Counted from the stretch's first letter, positions 15,613 to 24,647 are shown. The stretch is 51,179 nucleotides of DNA from CAYWMP01 sp964459445 (GCA_964459445.1 CAYWMP010000017.1:1-51179); one strand, 5' to 3'. Translations and numbers: made by a program. Notes: generated from the letters alone by a model not told the origin.

Positions 15613-15951
15613 TTACATCCTTTCTAAAACCACCTGATCCTCGAAGTTCTCTTTGAGTTCCCGGGTCAGGTTTTCAAAGTCTGTTTCAGACTCGGTCTCA
15701 ACGACCAGGTCCCGCTCGTCGAGTATTTTCAGGAACCCATGTCTCTTGACAACCTCAATGACTTTTTTTACATCCGTGGTGACCCAACCCTTCATCCGAA
15801 GCACCAACTCATCCCCTTTAAAGGCGCGTTCAATGGTCAGATCCACCTGTCTTTGTTTGGCATCCCAGCCAATAACAGCCGGTTTGACAATGACCGGTGT
15901 GACAGGGTCATGCATCGCAGCACACCGAAACCATAGTTTTGCACGTATCAT
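15613..15951 (-). CDS. Hypothetical protein
   Basis: I do not recognise this 112-residue protein. It starts MIRAKLWFRCAAMHDPVTPV, has alternating beta-like segments (RQVDLTIERAFKGDELVLRM) and ends in a charged helix (ENLTRELKENFEDQVVLERM). There is no signal peptide or membrane segment. AAGGAG lies eight bases before the ATG, and codon use looks normal, so it is probably a real gene. It stands alone, with repeat-rich DNA upstream. Confidence 0.55.
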   Translation of the reverse strand: MIRAKLWFRCAAMHDPVTPVIVKPAVIGWDAKQRQVDLTIERAFKGDELVLRMKGWVTTDVKKVIEVVKRHGFLKILDERDLVVETESETDFENLTRELKENFEDQVVLERM

Positions 15952-16039
15952 AGTCCGGCTCCTTGTAGGCTTTTGAAGGGATTACTGCAGGGAGCACAAT
16001 CTTTTTTTGCACTGGTCCCATAGGATCGAACAGGCTGAC

Positions 16040-16086
16040 ACCCCCTCCCTGCCCTCCCCCTCAAGGGGGAGGGTTAGGGTGGGGGG
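16040..16086. repeat. CCCTCCCTGCCC / GGGGGAGGGTTAGGG inverted repeat
   Basis: ACCCCCTCCCTGCCCTCCCC, the loop CTCAAG and a GGGGGAGGGTTAGGGTGGGG arm form a long imperfect hairpin. This repeat type is found in many bacterial genomes. Confidence 0.6.
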
Positions 16087-16348
16087 AAAATTGAAATGCC
16101 TAGTGGGAAGTATTAAATGCTCCCTTTCGTATATTGCAATAAAGAATGAAGTGTATACCAGAAGGTGAATTCATTGTCGACCTAAAGAGCCGCATGCTGT
16201 CACGGAAAGGAAGTATCCGTATTTCCCGTTGTTGACAGGAAGACCTATTCACCATAAGCTAAAGTGATTCGTTCAGGGTTCAAGGTTCAAAGGTTATAAT
16301 CTACTGGCATCCCTAGCTTTATAACACAATACCCAGATTAGCCTTTTT

Positions 16349-16400
16349 CACCCACCTGTCCGCCGTATCCCGCGCTTGGCGGGAGAACGCGGGTTGGGTG
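16349..16400. repeat. Imperfect hairpin CACCCACC...GGTTGGGTG
   Basis: The outer CACCCACC and GGGTTGGGTG arms enclose an inner CCGCGCTTGGCGGG stem. It may stop read-through into the operon. Confidence 0.4.
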
Positions 16401-16525
16401 AAACCTACGTGTCGCCCCTATTGAGGCATTATTTTTTTGATATGAGCCAGTTAGGGCTCTTCAACCTGGAACCCCTGGCCCAGACCTGATTTCAAGGACC
16501 TGTATTCAAGGCATACACTTTATTA

Positions 16526-16598
16526 GGATTCCACGTTCAGCGTTCAACGTTCAGGGTTGATTTCCGAACCTCTGAACCTTTGAACCTCTGAACCTGCC
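16526..16598. repeat. GTTCAGAGGTTCAAAGG-family tract in both orientations
   Basis: GTTCAGCGTTCAACGTTCAG is followed by GAACCTCTGAACCTTTGAAC in the opposite sense, so the tract can fold back on itself. Same word family as 11026-11074. Confidence 0.6.
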
Positions 16599-16704
16599 AA
16601 CCTTCTTTTGTGGTTGATATCCTGATAACGGTCGTCGCGCCAGGGCGGGCGTGAACTTTGAACCGCTCAACCTGGGTACTTATCGCAAAGGAGGAGAGTA
16701 AGCC

Positions 16705-17493
16705 ATGGGAAAGAAGCGTTTCATTGATCTAAGCATCAGTATCGAGCCTGAACTGCCGAGTGATCCACCTATTATGATCCCCAAAATCGACTATGTTGAT
16801 CACCGCCAGGGCGCGGAGCAGATGAAGGAGTTTTTTCCAGGGGTCATGACCGAACAACTCCCCGGAGGGCTCGGCTGGGCCGTCGAATTCCTTACTCTCA
16901 CCACCCACAGCGGTACGCACCTGGACGCCCCCTACCATTATCATCCCACCATGGATCAGGGAAAACCCGCCTTGACCATCGATGAAATCCCCCTTGAGTG
17001 GTGTTTCAATGACGGTGTGATCCTGGATTTCCGCCACAAAAAGGACGGCGAAAGGATTACCGTGGAGGACGTCGAACGGGAGCTCGAAAGAATTGAGTAT
17101 GAGATCAAGCCGTTGGACATCGTTCTCATCCGGACAGGAGCAGATGAATTCTGGGGTAAACAAGAATACCTGGTAAAGGGGGCGGGAATGGATCGAGAAA
17201 GCACGCTCTGTCTATTGGAAAAGGGCGTAAAGGTTGTGGGTATTGATGCCTGGAGTTGGGATCGCCCCCTGCCCTTCCTGGCTAAAGAATTCCAGGAAAC
17301 CGGTGATCCCAAGGTGATCTGGGAAGCCCATTTCGCCGGCATTGAAATCGGCTACTGCCATATGGAGAAGATGGCGAACCTTTCCGCCATCGGCAGACCC
17401 CATGGTTTCACCGTGTGTTGCTTCCCGGTCAAAATCAAAGGGGCAAGCGCGGGCTGGACCCGGCCCGTGGCCATTGTGGATGAAGGGGATTAA
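16705..17493 (+). CDS. Cyclase/kynurenine-formamidase-like metal hydrolase
   Basis: The 262-residue protein belongs to the cyclase family (kynurenine formamidase fold). The metal-binding motif is H68-SGT-H72-L-D74-APYH78, the standard HxGTHxDxPxH. Other family features are DIVLIRTGAD, KGVKVVGIDAWSWDRP and the late HFAGIE. Members hydrolyse amides, lactones or isatin-like rings with Zn or Mn. There is no signal peptide, so it acts in the cytoplasm. AAAGGAGGAG precedes the ATG. It is the first gene of a likely operon with a TRAP transporter and a beta-keto-acid cleavage enzyme, so its substrate is probably the imported organic acid or a derivative; this is inference. Confidence 0.85.
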   Translation: MGKKRFIDLSISIEPELPSDPPIMIPKIDYVDHRQGAEQMKEFFPGVMTEQLPGGLGWAVEFLTLTTHSGTHLDAPYHYHPTMDQGKPALTIDEIPLEWCFNDGVILDFRHKKDGERITVEDVERELERIEYEIKPLDIVLIRTGADEFWGKQEYLVKGAGMDRESTLCLLEKGVKVVGIDAWSWDRPLPFLAKEFQETGDPKVIWEAHFAGIEIGYCHMEKMANLSAIGRPHGFTVCCFPVKIKGASAGWTRPVAIVDEGD

Positions 17494-17552
17494 GCACTTA
17501 GCCGCGACAGGATACGTTTAGTTCATAAGAACAAAAGGGAGGAGGATAGGTT

Positions 17553-18629
17553 ATGAAAAAAGCAAAGAGCATTTTAGTATCGGCCTTGGTGTTAGGGTTG
17601 TTGTCATTCCTACTGCCTCAGACGGCTGTTGCCAAAACCTACAAAATAACCGTTGTAGCAGGCCACCCGCCCATTTTCCTATGGGTGACCCTATGCCGGG
17701 ATTACTTTATTCCGGAAGTTGACAAGCGGGTGGCTGCATTGGGGGGGAACCACAAAATCCAATGGAATCAGGCCTACGGCGGAACGATTGCCAAAATCGG
17801 CGGCGCACTCGAAGCCATAGAAGAGGGTATTGCGGATATGGGTTTTGTGGGCACCATCTTCGAGGCACCCAAGATGCCCCTGCACAATGTGACCTATATG
17901 ACCCCCTTCGGAACGGACAATATTTTCTATGTGGTGGACACGATCCGGGAACTCCAATCCAAGATCCCGCAACTCGCCCAGGAGTGGACGAACCACAATC
18001 AGATTTATCTGGGCGGCGCCGCTTTGGACACCTATGGCATTCTGACCAACTTCCCTGTGAACAGGGTTGACGATGTCAATGGCCACAAGATTGCCGCCCC
18101 CGGTCCTTCGGCAAACTGGCTCAAGGGCACCGGCGGGGTTCCGGTCGCCTCCAACCTGAATGAATACTACAACGGCATCAAGACCGGCGTTTTCGAAGGT
18201 ACCCTGACATTCATGACGGCGGCAGCCGCCATCAAAGTCCATGAAGTCGCCCCACACCTCTTGATGGTCAATTTCGGATCTCAGTTCGCAGGCGGACTCA
18301 GCATCAACAAGGACGTGTTTGAATCCTTTCCCAAGGAGATTCAGGCGATCTTTGTTGATGTCGGCAATGCGTATACGAAAAGACTGGCCGAGGCCCAGGC
18401 CGCTCGCGCACACAAGGCCATGGAAGGGATGAAAAAGGGAGGCGCAAAGGTGACCTACCTTTCCGAAGGCGAACGCAAACGCTGGGCCGAGAAACTGCCC
18501 AATGTCCCCATGGAATGGGTGGCTTCCATGGAGAAGAAAGGTCTTCCCGGCAATGCCATTTTGAAAGGGTATTTGGACGGTTTAAGGCAACGCGGGGTGA
18601 CCTTGGCCAGGGAGTGGGACAAGGAATAA
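17553..18629 (+). CDS. TRAP transporter substrate-binding protein (DctP type)
   Basis: This 358-residue protein has a signal peptide (MKKAKSILVSALVLGLLSF, cleavage after AVA at residue 27) and a DctP-type solute-binding fold. Typical segments are WNQAYGGTIAKIGGALEAIEEG near residue 70, DVNGHKIAAPGPSANWL near residue 170 and the long C-terminal helix EAQAARAHKAMEGMKKGG. It would bind an organic acid in the periplasm and pass it to the membrane subunits encoded next (spacing 3 bases). The usual substrate-binding arginine region was not assigned, so the ligand is open. GGAGGA precedes the start. Many TRAP ligands are carboxylates. Confidence 0.9.
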   Translation: MKKAKSILVSALVLGLLSFLLPQTAVAKTYKITVVAGHPPIFLWVTLCRDYFIPEVDKRVAALGGNHKIQWNQAYGGTIAKIGGALEAIEEGIADMGFVGTIFEAPKMPLHNVTYMTPFGTDNIFYVVDTIRELQSKIPQLAQEWTNHNQIYLGGAALDTYGILTNFPVNRVDDVNGHKIAAPGPSANWLKGTGGVPVASNLNEYYNGIKTGVFEGTLTFMTAAAAIKVHEVAPHLLMVNFGSQFAGGLSINKDVFESFPKEIQAIFVDVGNAYTKRLAEAQAARAHKAMEGMKKGGAKVTYLSEGERKRWAEKLPNVPMEWVASMEKKGLPGNAILKGYLDGLRQRGVTLAREWDKE

Positions 18630-18632
18630 GGC

Positions 18633-19211
18633 TTGGTGGATGACAACATAACAACGGGAGATGCATCGAGACCGCCCCGCCGATTCACCTATGACGCCAT
18701 CATATCGGTGATGAACAGCATCGGGACCGCCTGGGTCTTTGTCCTGCTGGTCATCATCAACCTTGACATCGGCGGCCGGGCCCTGTTCAACCACCCAATC
18801 AGGGGGGTGCCTGAGATTGTCGCGCTTTCCATTGTCGGCTGCGTCTTCCTTCAAATCGCCCATACACTCCGGGTCGGCCGGCTGACCCGGTCCGATATTC
18901 TATTGGACTGGGTTCAAAAAAAGCATCCCAGGTTGCGCTTTTTCCTGGAGGGCGTCTATTTCTTGATCGGGGCCGGTCTTATGGCCCTGTTGTTTAACGC
19001 CAGCATTCCCTTGTTCACAAAGGCATGGCGCATCGACGAATATGTGGGCGCGGAAGGTGACTTCATGGCGCCGGTCTGGCCGGTGAAGATGATCATTCTC
19101 ATCGGTTGTGTGGCGGCAACCATCCAATTCCTGATCATGGCCGGTCGTCAGTTTCGCCTCATGGGCATTTTTAAAGGCCCGGGATCCGGCAAACATGGAG
19201 ATCGGCCGTGA
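18633..19211 (+). CDS. TRAP transporter small permease (DctQ type)
   Basis: The 192-residue protein has four hydrophobic segments (residues ~25-50, 60-80, 100-122, 148-170), the DctQ arrangement. MNSIGTAWVFVLLVIINLDI and NHPIRGVPEIVALS match the family. It couples the binding protein to the large permease. The start is TTG 18633 or GTG 18636; AAGGA at 18621-18625 suits the TTG. The end overlaps the next gene by four bases (GTGA), indicating coupled translation. Confidence 0.9.
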   Translation: MVDDNITTGDASRPPRRFTYDAIISVMNSIGTAWVFVLLVIINLDIGGRALFNHPIRGVPEIVALSIVGCVFLQIAHTLRVGRLTRSDILLDWVQKKHPRLRFFLEGVYFLIGAGLMALLFNASIPLFTKAWRIDEYVGAEGDFMAPVWPVKMIILIGCVAATIQFLIMAGRQFRLMGIFKGPGSGKHGDRP

Positions 19212-20527
19212 GCGACATCCAGATAGGGCTCGTCTCCATTTTCGGGATCCTGTTTTTGATCTATGCGGGGATGCACGTGGCCATTGCCCTTACTTTGCTT
19301 TCCTTTTTAGGGGTCTGGCATATAAAGGGCAATTGGACCATCGCCAGTAAGCTTCTTGCCCTTGCAGCCTCAGACAGTATTTCGGGGTATATTTTCGGTG
19401 TGGTGCCGTTGTTCGTGTTGATGGGCCTATTGATATCGGTTTCGGGTATCGGCAAGGATACTTTCGATGTGGCCAACCGGCTGTTTCGGGGCGTGCGCGG
19501 CGGCCTGGGGATCGCCACGGTGGCTGCAAATGCCGTTTTTGCGGCCGTCACGGGCATCTCGATCGCTTCTGCGGCCGTGTTTACAAAAGTCGCTGTGCCC
19601 GAAATGATCAGGCTTGGGCACAAACCCAGATTTGCTGTCGGGGTCGTTACGGGGTCTTCGGTGTTGGGGATGCTCATCCCACCCAGCCTCCTGCTCATTT
19701 TGTTCGGTGTGTTGACGGAGACCTCCATCGGCGATCTCTTTAAGGCCGGCATCATGCCCGGCATCATACTTTCGGCTGCATACAGCGGCGCCATCATTCT
19801 GATGGCCCATAGGCTTCCCGACTATGTCGGAAGGGTTGCGGGACATGCCGGCCGCTCGCCAAAGGACGAGATGGCTGCCGGCAGGGCCCTATGGAAGCTG
19901 ACACCCATTGTTCTCTTGGTAGCCCTGGTTCTCGGCGGTATCTACGCAGGGTGGTTCACGCCTACTGAATCCGGCGCTGTCGGCGCTCTCGGCGCCTTGG
20001 TCCTGGCCTTCGGAAAGCGGCGGTTGAACCGGGCAAAGCTCTGGCAGGTCCTCATTGAGACCGGACACGTTACCGTTTCGATTCTCTTTTTGCTCATCGC
20101 GGCCAATATTTACGGTCGAATGTTGGCCCTTTCGGGGATCACCGGTTTCATAGGGTCCTGGATCGGCGAATCGGGCCTTGGGCTCTACGCCATCCTATCG
20201 GTCTATCTCGTGGTGATCCTTTTTATGGGTACGATTCTGGATTCCACCTCGATCATGATGATTATCGTGCCGCTCATCTATCCCATCATGCATGAATTGG
20301 GCGTGAATTTTGTTTGGTTCGGCCTGGTCACGGTCATCGCCATCGAAGTGGGTTTGATTACGCCACCCCTTGGGATTGCCGCCTATGTGGTCAAATCCAC
20401 ATTGGATGATCAGCGAATCAGTCTAAACGATGTGTTTGCCGGGGCCTTCCCCTATGTGCTCATTATGATCCTGGTTTTGATGCTCGTCGTCGTATTTCCC
20501 CAGACCAGTTTGATTCTGGTAAGGTAA
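19208..20527 (+). CDS. TRAP transporter large permease (DctM type)
   Basis: The 439-residue protein has about 12 hydrophobic segments and the DctM layout. Family features: IFGVVPLFVLMGLLIS, FAAVTGISIASAAVFTKVAVPEM, GMLIPPSLLLILFGVLTE, then AGWFTPTESGAVGALGALV and GLITPPLGIAAYVV. The PP-S and TPTESG motifs are typical of sodium-driven DctM permeases. With the binding protein and DctQ it completes a secondary importer in the inner membrane. It starts with GTG inside the end of the small permease gene. The full set is intact. Confidence 0.92.
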   Translation: MSDIQIGLVSIFGILFLIYAGMHVAIALTLLSFLGVWHIKGNWTIASKLLALAASDSISGYIFGVVPLFVLMGLLISVSGIGKDTFDVANRLFRGVRGGLGIATVAANAVFAAVTGISIASAAVFTKVAVPEMIRLGHKPRFAVGVVTGSSVLGMLIPPSLLLILFGVLTETSIGDLFKAGIMPGIILSAAYSGAIILMAHRLPDYVGRVAGHAGRSPKDEMAAGRALWKLTPIVLLVALVLGGIYAGWFTPTESGAVGALGALVLAFGKRRLNRAKLWQVLIETGHVTVSILFLLIAANIYGRMLALSGITGFIGSWIGESGLGLYAILSVYLVVILFMGTILDSTSIMMIIVPLIYPIMHELGVNFVWFGLVTVIAIEVGLITPPLGIAAYVVKSTLDDQRISLNDVFAGAFPYVLIMILVLMLVVVFPQTSLILVR

Positions 20528-20604
20528 CAATTCCAGCCCGTAGGCCTTCCAGGCCGGAGGGTAGAACCTGTGGCTCGGAAAGGAGATGCATAAATGTTCA
20601 CGGA

Positions 20605-20668
20605 ATCTTTGAAATCCCAAATTCCAAGCATCAAACTCCAAAAAAATCTCAAATTCCAAATACAAATG
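20605..20668. repeat. Word-like repeat tract (AAATCCCAAATTCCAAG family)
   Basis: GAAATCCCAAATTCCAAGCA, then CAAACTCCAAAAAAATCTCA and AATTCCAAATACAAATGACC. The same words form the interior of the MITE at 11799-12189. It lies between the TRAP genes and BKACE. Confidence 0.7.
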
Positions 20669-20719
20669 ACCCAAACGGTTACGGATTAAGAAACTATTAA
20701 GGTGGGAGGGGAGTCAACC

Positions 20720-21643
20720 ATGGACAAATTCATTATAACAGCAGCGCTTACAGGGGCGATCCACACGCCGACCATGTCGCCCTATTTGCCCATTACGCCG
20801 GATGAACTTGCAGAGGAAGCGCGTCGAGCGAGTGAGGCGGGAGCGGCGGTTGTCCATGTCCACGCCCGGGATCCTGAAACCGGCCGGCCTTCGGCCGATA
20901 GCGAGATATTCGGGGAAATCCTGTCAAAGATCAAAGACAAGTCCGAGGCGGTTATCTGCACAACCACCGGCGGCGGATTCGGCATGACGGTCGAGCAACG
21001 GGTAAAGGTGGTCAATACCTACAGCCCGGAGCTGGCCTCCCTAAATGCCGGGTCCCTCAATTTCGCCCTTTTTCCCGTCCTGGATAAGATCAAAGACTTC
21101 AAACACGATTGGGAGCCGCAATACCTGGCCATGAGCGAGGACTTCATTTTCCCGAACACCTTCAAAACCCTTCGCGAGTTCGGCGAGTTTTTCGCAGAAC
21201 AAGACACCAAGCCGGAGTTTGAGATCTACGACGCCGGCATGTTGAATAATTTGGCCTTTATGATGAGTCGGGGCAACATCAAGAAACCGGTCTACCTCCA
21301 ATTTGTCCTGGGCATACTGGGGGGAATGGATGCAACCCTGAACAATCTGGTGTTCCTGCATAATTCGGCCCGGGATATCCTGGGGGATGATTTCGTCTGG
21401 TCGGTATGTGCTGCGGGAAAAAACCAGTTCAAGATGTGCAATGCCGCCCTGTTGATGGGAGGTTTTACCCGGGTGGGCCTCGAAGATAACCTTTACCTGG
21501 AAAAAGGGGTTATGGCCAAGAGTAGTGGAGAGCAAGTCGAGAAGATCGCGCGCATCGCCAGGGAGCACGGCCTTGAGCCTGCGACCCCGGACGATGCCCG
21601 TCAGATTCTTGGTCTTAAGGGAGAGGATAAGGTTAAATTTTGA
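20720..21643 (+). CDS. Beta-keto acid cleavage enzyme (BKACE, DUF849)
   Basis: From ATG 20720 the protein has 307 residues; the in-frame GTG at 20702 precedes the GGGAGGGG binding site and is rejected. The zinc pair H46-V-H48 (VVHVHARDPETGRP) falls exactly where the first characterised member, Kce of lysine fermentation, has His46 and His48; a later RVGLEDNLYL (E255) gives the glutamate ligand. BKACE enzymes convert a beta-keto acid plus acetyl-CoA into acetoacetate and a new acyl-CoA. The gene follows the TRAP importer, so the imported acid is probably turned into a beta-keto acid and cleaved here. Which keto acid cannot be read from the sequence. Confidence 0.9.
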   Translation: MDKFIITAALTGAIHTPTMSPYLPITPDELAEEARRASEAGAAVVHVHARDPETGRPSADSEIFGEILSKIKDKSEAVICTTTGGGFGMTVEQRVKVVNTYSPELASLNAGSLNFALFPVLDKIKDFKHDWEPQYLAMSEDFIFPNTFKTLREFGEFFAEQDTKPEFEIYDAGMLNNLAFMMSRGNIKKPVYLQFVLGILGGMDATLNNLVFLHNSARDILGDDFVWSVCAAGKNQFKMCNAALLMGGFTRVGLEDNLYLEKGVMAKSSGEQVEKIARIAREHGLEPATPDDARQILGLKGEDKVKF

Positions 21644-21800
21644 AATGATAAACTGACTGGACAAATAGCAGGAGTTTTGCCAATATGAAAAAACCCTGTT
21701 TTGTCGCCTGGGTGCCAAATGCGCGTAAGTGGTCTGTTATGAGGGGGCTTCGCCACAGAGCCCACCCCCTTTAATCTCTTCGCCTTGAAGGAAAAGATCC

Positions 21801-22484
21801 ATGAGAAGCCGAATTATTTTCACAGGAATTATTTTGCTCGCACTTTTTCTGGCCACGTGTGCACGGCCCCGCTCACCCATGGATGAAATCAGGGAGGCCC
21901 TGAGAGGTGTTCCAACCTACTCGGTCATTCTTGAGGATATGAAAGAAGAAGGGGACTTCTTCAATACCTATTACCACAAATACCGAATCCTTATGGAGGA
22001 TAAAACCACGAGAACGGATTGGTGGGAAGTCCCTAAAGAGTATTACGAGCGCTATCTTCCATTCCTGGGGATGACCATTTGGGCCAAGAAAAACGGTAAA
22101 GAGGGCGAGTCTATCGGCCCACCCGGTTATGAATATGTGGGCGATAAACGCTACGGGCGCTGGGAGACCGGTTCATCGGGTCAGTCTTTCTGGGTTTTTT
22201 ACGGTCAGTATCGACTTCTGTCCGATCTATTGGGCGGAGGTCGGATCTTTCGCGGTGATTACGACCGATACACCAACTACCGTTCGCGAGGCCGACCCTA
22301 TTACGGGCCCCGCAATGAATATGGCACTAACGGCTCCGTTACCAAGAGGCAAAAACCCAATTTCTACTCACGTCGAATGTCCAGAGAACGGCTCAAGAAG
22401 GCGTCGTTTTCCGATAGGGTCAATAAACGCATCGGCCGGACGCGGGTTGCTGCCCGGGGTCGAGGCGGAAGGGCGGGGAAATAG
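21801..22484 (+). CDS. Hypothetical lipoprotein in the DUF350/PspA cluster
   Basis: The 227-residue protein begins with a lipoprotein signal (IILLALFLATCA, Cys at ~20). The rest is hydrophilic with aromatic-rich segments (YYHKYRILMEDKTTRTDWWE, GYEYVGDKRYGRWE) and a strongly basic, arginine- and tyrosine-rich C-terminal part (residues ~155-227). I do not recognise a domain. It stops three bases before the DUF350 gene, so they are one operon. The E. coli yjf operon also encodes a lipoprotein-like DUF1190 member (YjfM); this one may take that place but I cannot claim homology. Confidence 0.6.
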   Translation: MRSRIIFTGIILLALFLATCARPRSPMDEIREALRGVPTYSVILEDMKEEGDFFNTYYHKYRILMEDKTTRTDWWEVPKEYYERYLPFLGMTIWAKKNGKEGESIGPPGYEYVGDKRYGRWETGSSGQSFWVFYGQYRLLSDLLGGGRIFRGDYDRYTNYRSRGRPYYGPRNEYGTNGSVTKRQKPNFYSRRMSRERLKKASFSDRVNKRIGRTRVAARGRGGRAGK

Positions 22485-22487
22485 CCT

Positions 22488-23113
22488 ATGAAACTAGATG
22501 CACTCATTACCGGTCTGATCTTAATTGTTGCCTTTTACATCTTGTTTTTCATCGGCAAATTAATCAACGATCTCCTTCACAGGGAATACAAACTCAACTT
22601 TGAGCTCGTTGAAAAGGATAATGCCGCTCTGGCATTGGCCATGGTCGGATACTACTTTGGCCTGGTTTTGGCCATCGGGGGGGTCTTGGTCGGTCCGAGT
22701 TCCGGCATTACCGAAGACCTGCTTGACCTGTGCATCTATGGCCTATTAAGCATCGTGCTTCTCAATGTCTCCTGGTACCTTTGTGATAGCCTTATTCTGT
22801 ACAAATTCAAGATCAGTGATGAGTTGATTCGAGATCAAAACCAGGGCACGGGGGCTGTTTCTGCAGGCATGAGCATCGCGTCGGGGCTGGTGATTTTCGG
22901 TTCGATTCAAGGCCAGGGAGGCTCTATCTGGACCGTGATGGCTTTCTGGGCCATGGGGCAGGTTATCCTCATCCTGGCCGGACTCGTGTACAATCTCATC
23001 ACCCCATACAGCATCCATGACGAGATCGAAAAGGATAACGTGGCTGCCGGGGTCAGCTTTGCCGGGGCTTTGGTGGCCATAGGGGCCATTGTGGGTCTGG
23101 CCGCCGAGAGTGA
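22488..23113 (+). CDS. DUF350 membrane protein, 3' end lost in assembly gap
   Basis: The visible 208 residues are hydrophobic with about six membrane segments. They form tandem DUF350 units: ELVEKDNAALALAMVGYYFG near residue 40 is echoed by EIEKDNVAAGVSFAGALVA near residue 185. E. coli YjfL is the single-unit relative. DUF350 proteins are of unknown function and are found with PspA, DUF4178 and aminopropyltransferase genes, as here. The frame enters the run of N at 23114. Although the frame stays open on paper through the gap into the next gene, a fusion is not supported. Confidence 0.75.
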
Positions 23114-23213
23114 NNNNNNNNNNNNNNNNNNNNNNNNNNNNNNNNNNNNNNNNNNNNNNNNNNNNNNNNNNNNNNNNNNNNNNNNNNNNNNNNNNNNNNN
23201 NNNNNNNNNNNNN
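23114..23213. other. Assembly gap (100 N)
   Basis: A round run of 100 N marks a scaffold gap of unknown true length. The part of the aminopropyltransferase membrane domain that should precede base 23214 is about 100-140 residues, so more than 100 bases are probably missing. Confidence 0.95.
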
Positions 23214-24452
23214 TACACGCTTGCAACATTGGTGGGGGGATTGATTGGTTTTGAGATCCCTCTGGTCACCAGGCTCAATGAGACCTATGAGGAGTTGAGG
23301 ACCAATATCGCTGCCGTGATGGAGAAGGATTATTTCGGGGCCCTCTTGGGTGGGTTGTTTTTCGCCTTCTTCGCCCTGCCCCACCTGGGACTGACCTATA
23401 CGCCCCTCGTCCTCGGCAGCATCAATTTTCTGGTGGCCTCATTGCTTTTGTGGTTTTTCTTCCGCCTTACCTCAAAGAAAAAGACCCTGGTTACTGCTTT
23501 TGCCGCTTGCAGTCTCATTTTGATCGCCCTGGGTATCCTAATCCAACCCATCATCATGTACGGTGAACAGCGCCGTTATCGCGACAAGGTCATCTATTCC
23601 CTACAAACGCCCTATCAGAAGATCGTGATGACCCAGTGGAAAAAACACTATTGGCTGTTTATCAACGGGCAGGAGCAGTTCAGCAGTTTTGATGAAGAAA
23701 AATACCATGAGCCCCTGGTGCATCCGGCCATGAAGCTAGCGGCCAATCGAAATGAGATCTTGATCCTGGGAGGAGGAGACGGGCTGGCGCTGAGGGAGGT
23801 GTTGAAACACCCGGACGTGGATTCAGTGACACTGGTCGACCTGGACAGGGAAATGACGGATTTGGCGCGAAAGCATCCTGTCCTTTTGAATATCAATCAG
23901 AATTCCATGAACGACGAGCGATTAAGGATAGTCAACAGGGACGCGAGGGCATTTCTGAGAGAGGATAGGAATGTTTACGGTGTCATTATTATTGATTTGC
24001 CGGACCCTGACACCATTGATTTGATGCACCTGTACTCACTGAGTTTTTACAGGCTTGTTCAGAAACACTTGATCCGGGGTGGCGTGATGGTTACACAAGC
24101 TACAAGTCCCTATTTCTCGAAAAAGGCCTTCAAATGTATTTTGAAGACGGTTAGGGAGGCGGGATTCAGCATACTCCCCTATCATAATCAAATACCCACT
24201 ATGGGAGAATGGGGTTGGGTATTGGGGATCAGGAATGAGGAAATAGATGAAGAAACACTGAAACGACAGGCCCTGAAGTCAGATTTTTCAGACCTGACAA
24301 CACGCTTTTTGAATAGAGATGCCCTTATCTCAATGGTCCATTTCGGGAAAGGGATTCTTGACGGGAAGGATGCGGATAACATCAAAATAAATCGGGAGAT
24401 TACGCCTGTCCTGCACAGTTATTACTTATCGGGGACGTGGGGGATGTATTGA
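23214..24452 (+). CDS. Membrane-fused spermidine-synthase-like protein, 5' end in gap
   Basis: The visible 412 residues start inside a membrane domain (LVGGLIGFEIPLVTRLNE, GALLGGLFFAFFALPHLGL) and continue into an aminopropyltransferase domain. That domain has ILILGGGDGLALREVLKHPD, VTLVDLDREMTDLARKHP, the catalytic-loop segment IIIDLPDPDT, LYSLSFYRLVQKHL and GEWGWVLGIR. The layout matches the large membrane-bound spermidine synthase-like proteins. Classic enzymes move aminopropyl from decarboxylated SAM to a polyamine; the substrate of membrane versions is not established. No SAM decarboxylase is nearby. It is co-directional with the DUF350 gene and belongs to the same stress cluster. Confidence 0.8.
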   Translation, partial: YTLATLVGGLIGFEIPLVTRLNETYEELRTNIAAVMEKDYFGALLGGLFFAFFALPHLGLTYTPLVLGSINFLVASLLLWFFFRLTSKKKTLVTAFAACSLILIALGILIQPIIMYGEQRRYRDKVIYSLQTPYQKIVMTQWKKHYWLFINGQEQFSSFDEEKYHEPLVHPAMKLAANRNEILILGGGDGLALREVLKHPDVDSVTLVDLDREMTDLARKHPVLLNINQNSMNDERLRIVNRDARAFLREDRNVYGVIIIDLPDPDTIDLMHLYSLSFYRLVQKHLIRGGVMVTQATSPYFSKKAFKCILKTVREAGFSILPYHNQIPTMGEWGWVLGIRNEEIDEETLKRQALKSDFSDLTTRFLNRDALISMVHFGKGILDGKDADNIKINREITPVLHSYYLSGTWGMY

Positions 24453-24492
24453 TATGTTTCGTAACAATCCAGGTTCAGAGTTCAGCGCCGCC

Positions 24493-24512
24493 TCTGGCCG
24501 CCTAAGCGGCCA
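24493..24512. terminator. Hairpin CTGGCCGC-CTAA-GCGGCCAG after the synthase gene
   Basis: Perfect 8-bp stem with a four-base loop, 41 bases after the stop codon. No T-run follows at once, so termination is only likely. Confidence 0.4.
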
Positions 24513-24647
24513 GTTTGATCAAAAAACTGACTCCAGCGTTGCTTAGTCAGATACGAGCGTTCAGGTTTGCATCGCCTTCAGCAAAGTCGAATTTTCATGT
24601 TGCATGAGCTACCTACTGCGGCAAATATTGTTGCGCCTCGCTTCGGG

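Larger units (their letters stand above)
15952..16704. other. 753-bp repeat-rich spacer upstream of the catabolic operon
   Basis: No gene was found. The spacer holds a C/G-rich hairpin (16040-16086), a GGTTCAA tract (16265-16292), a second hairpin (16349-16400) and a GTTCAGAGG-type tract (16526-16598). The operon promoter must lie here or in the last 100 bases, but I see no convincing -35/-10 pair. Confidence 0.5.

Noticed and set aside
17691..18413. 240-codon antisense frame over the DctP gene
   Set aside because: It is the mirror of a clear binding-protein gene and matches no family.
22488..24452. Single 654-residue DUF350-spermidine synthase fusion
   Set aside because: The frame crosses an assembly gap; both sides look like separate genes with missing ends.
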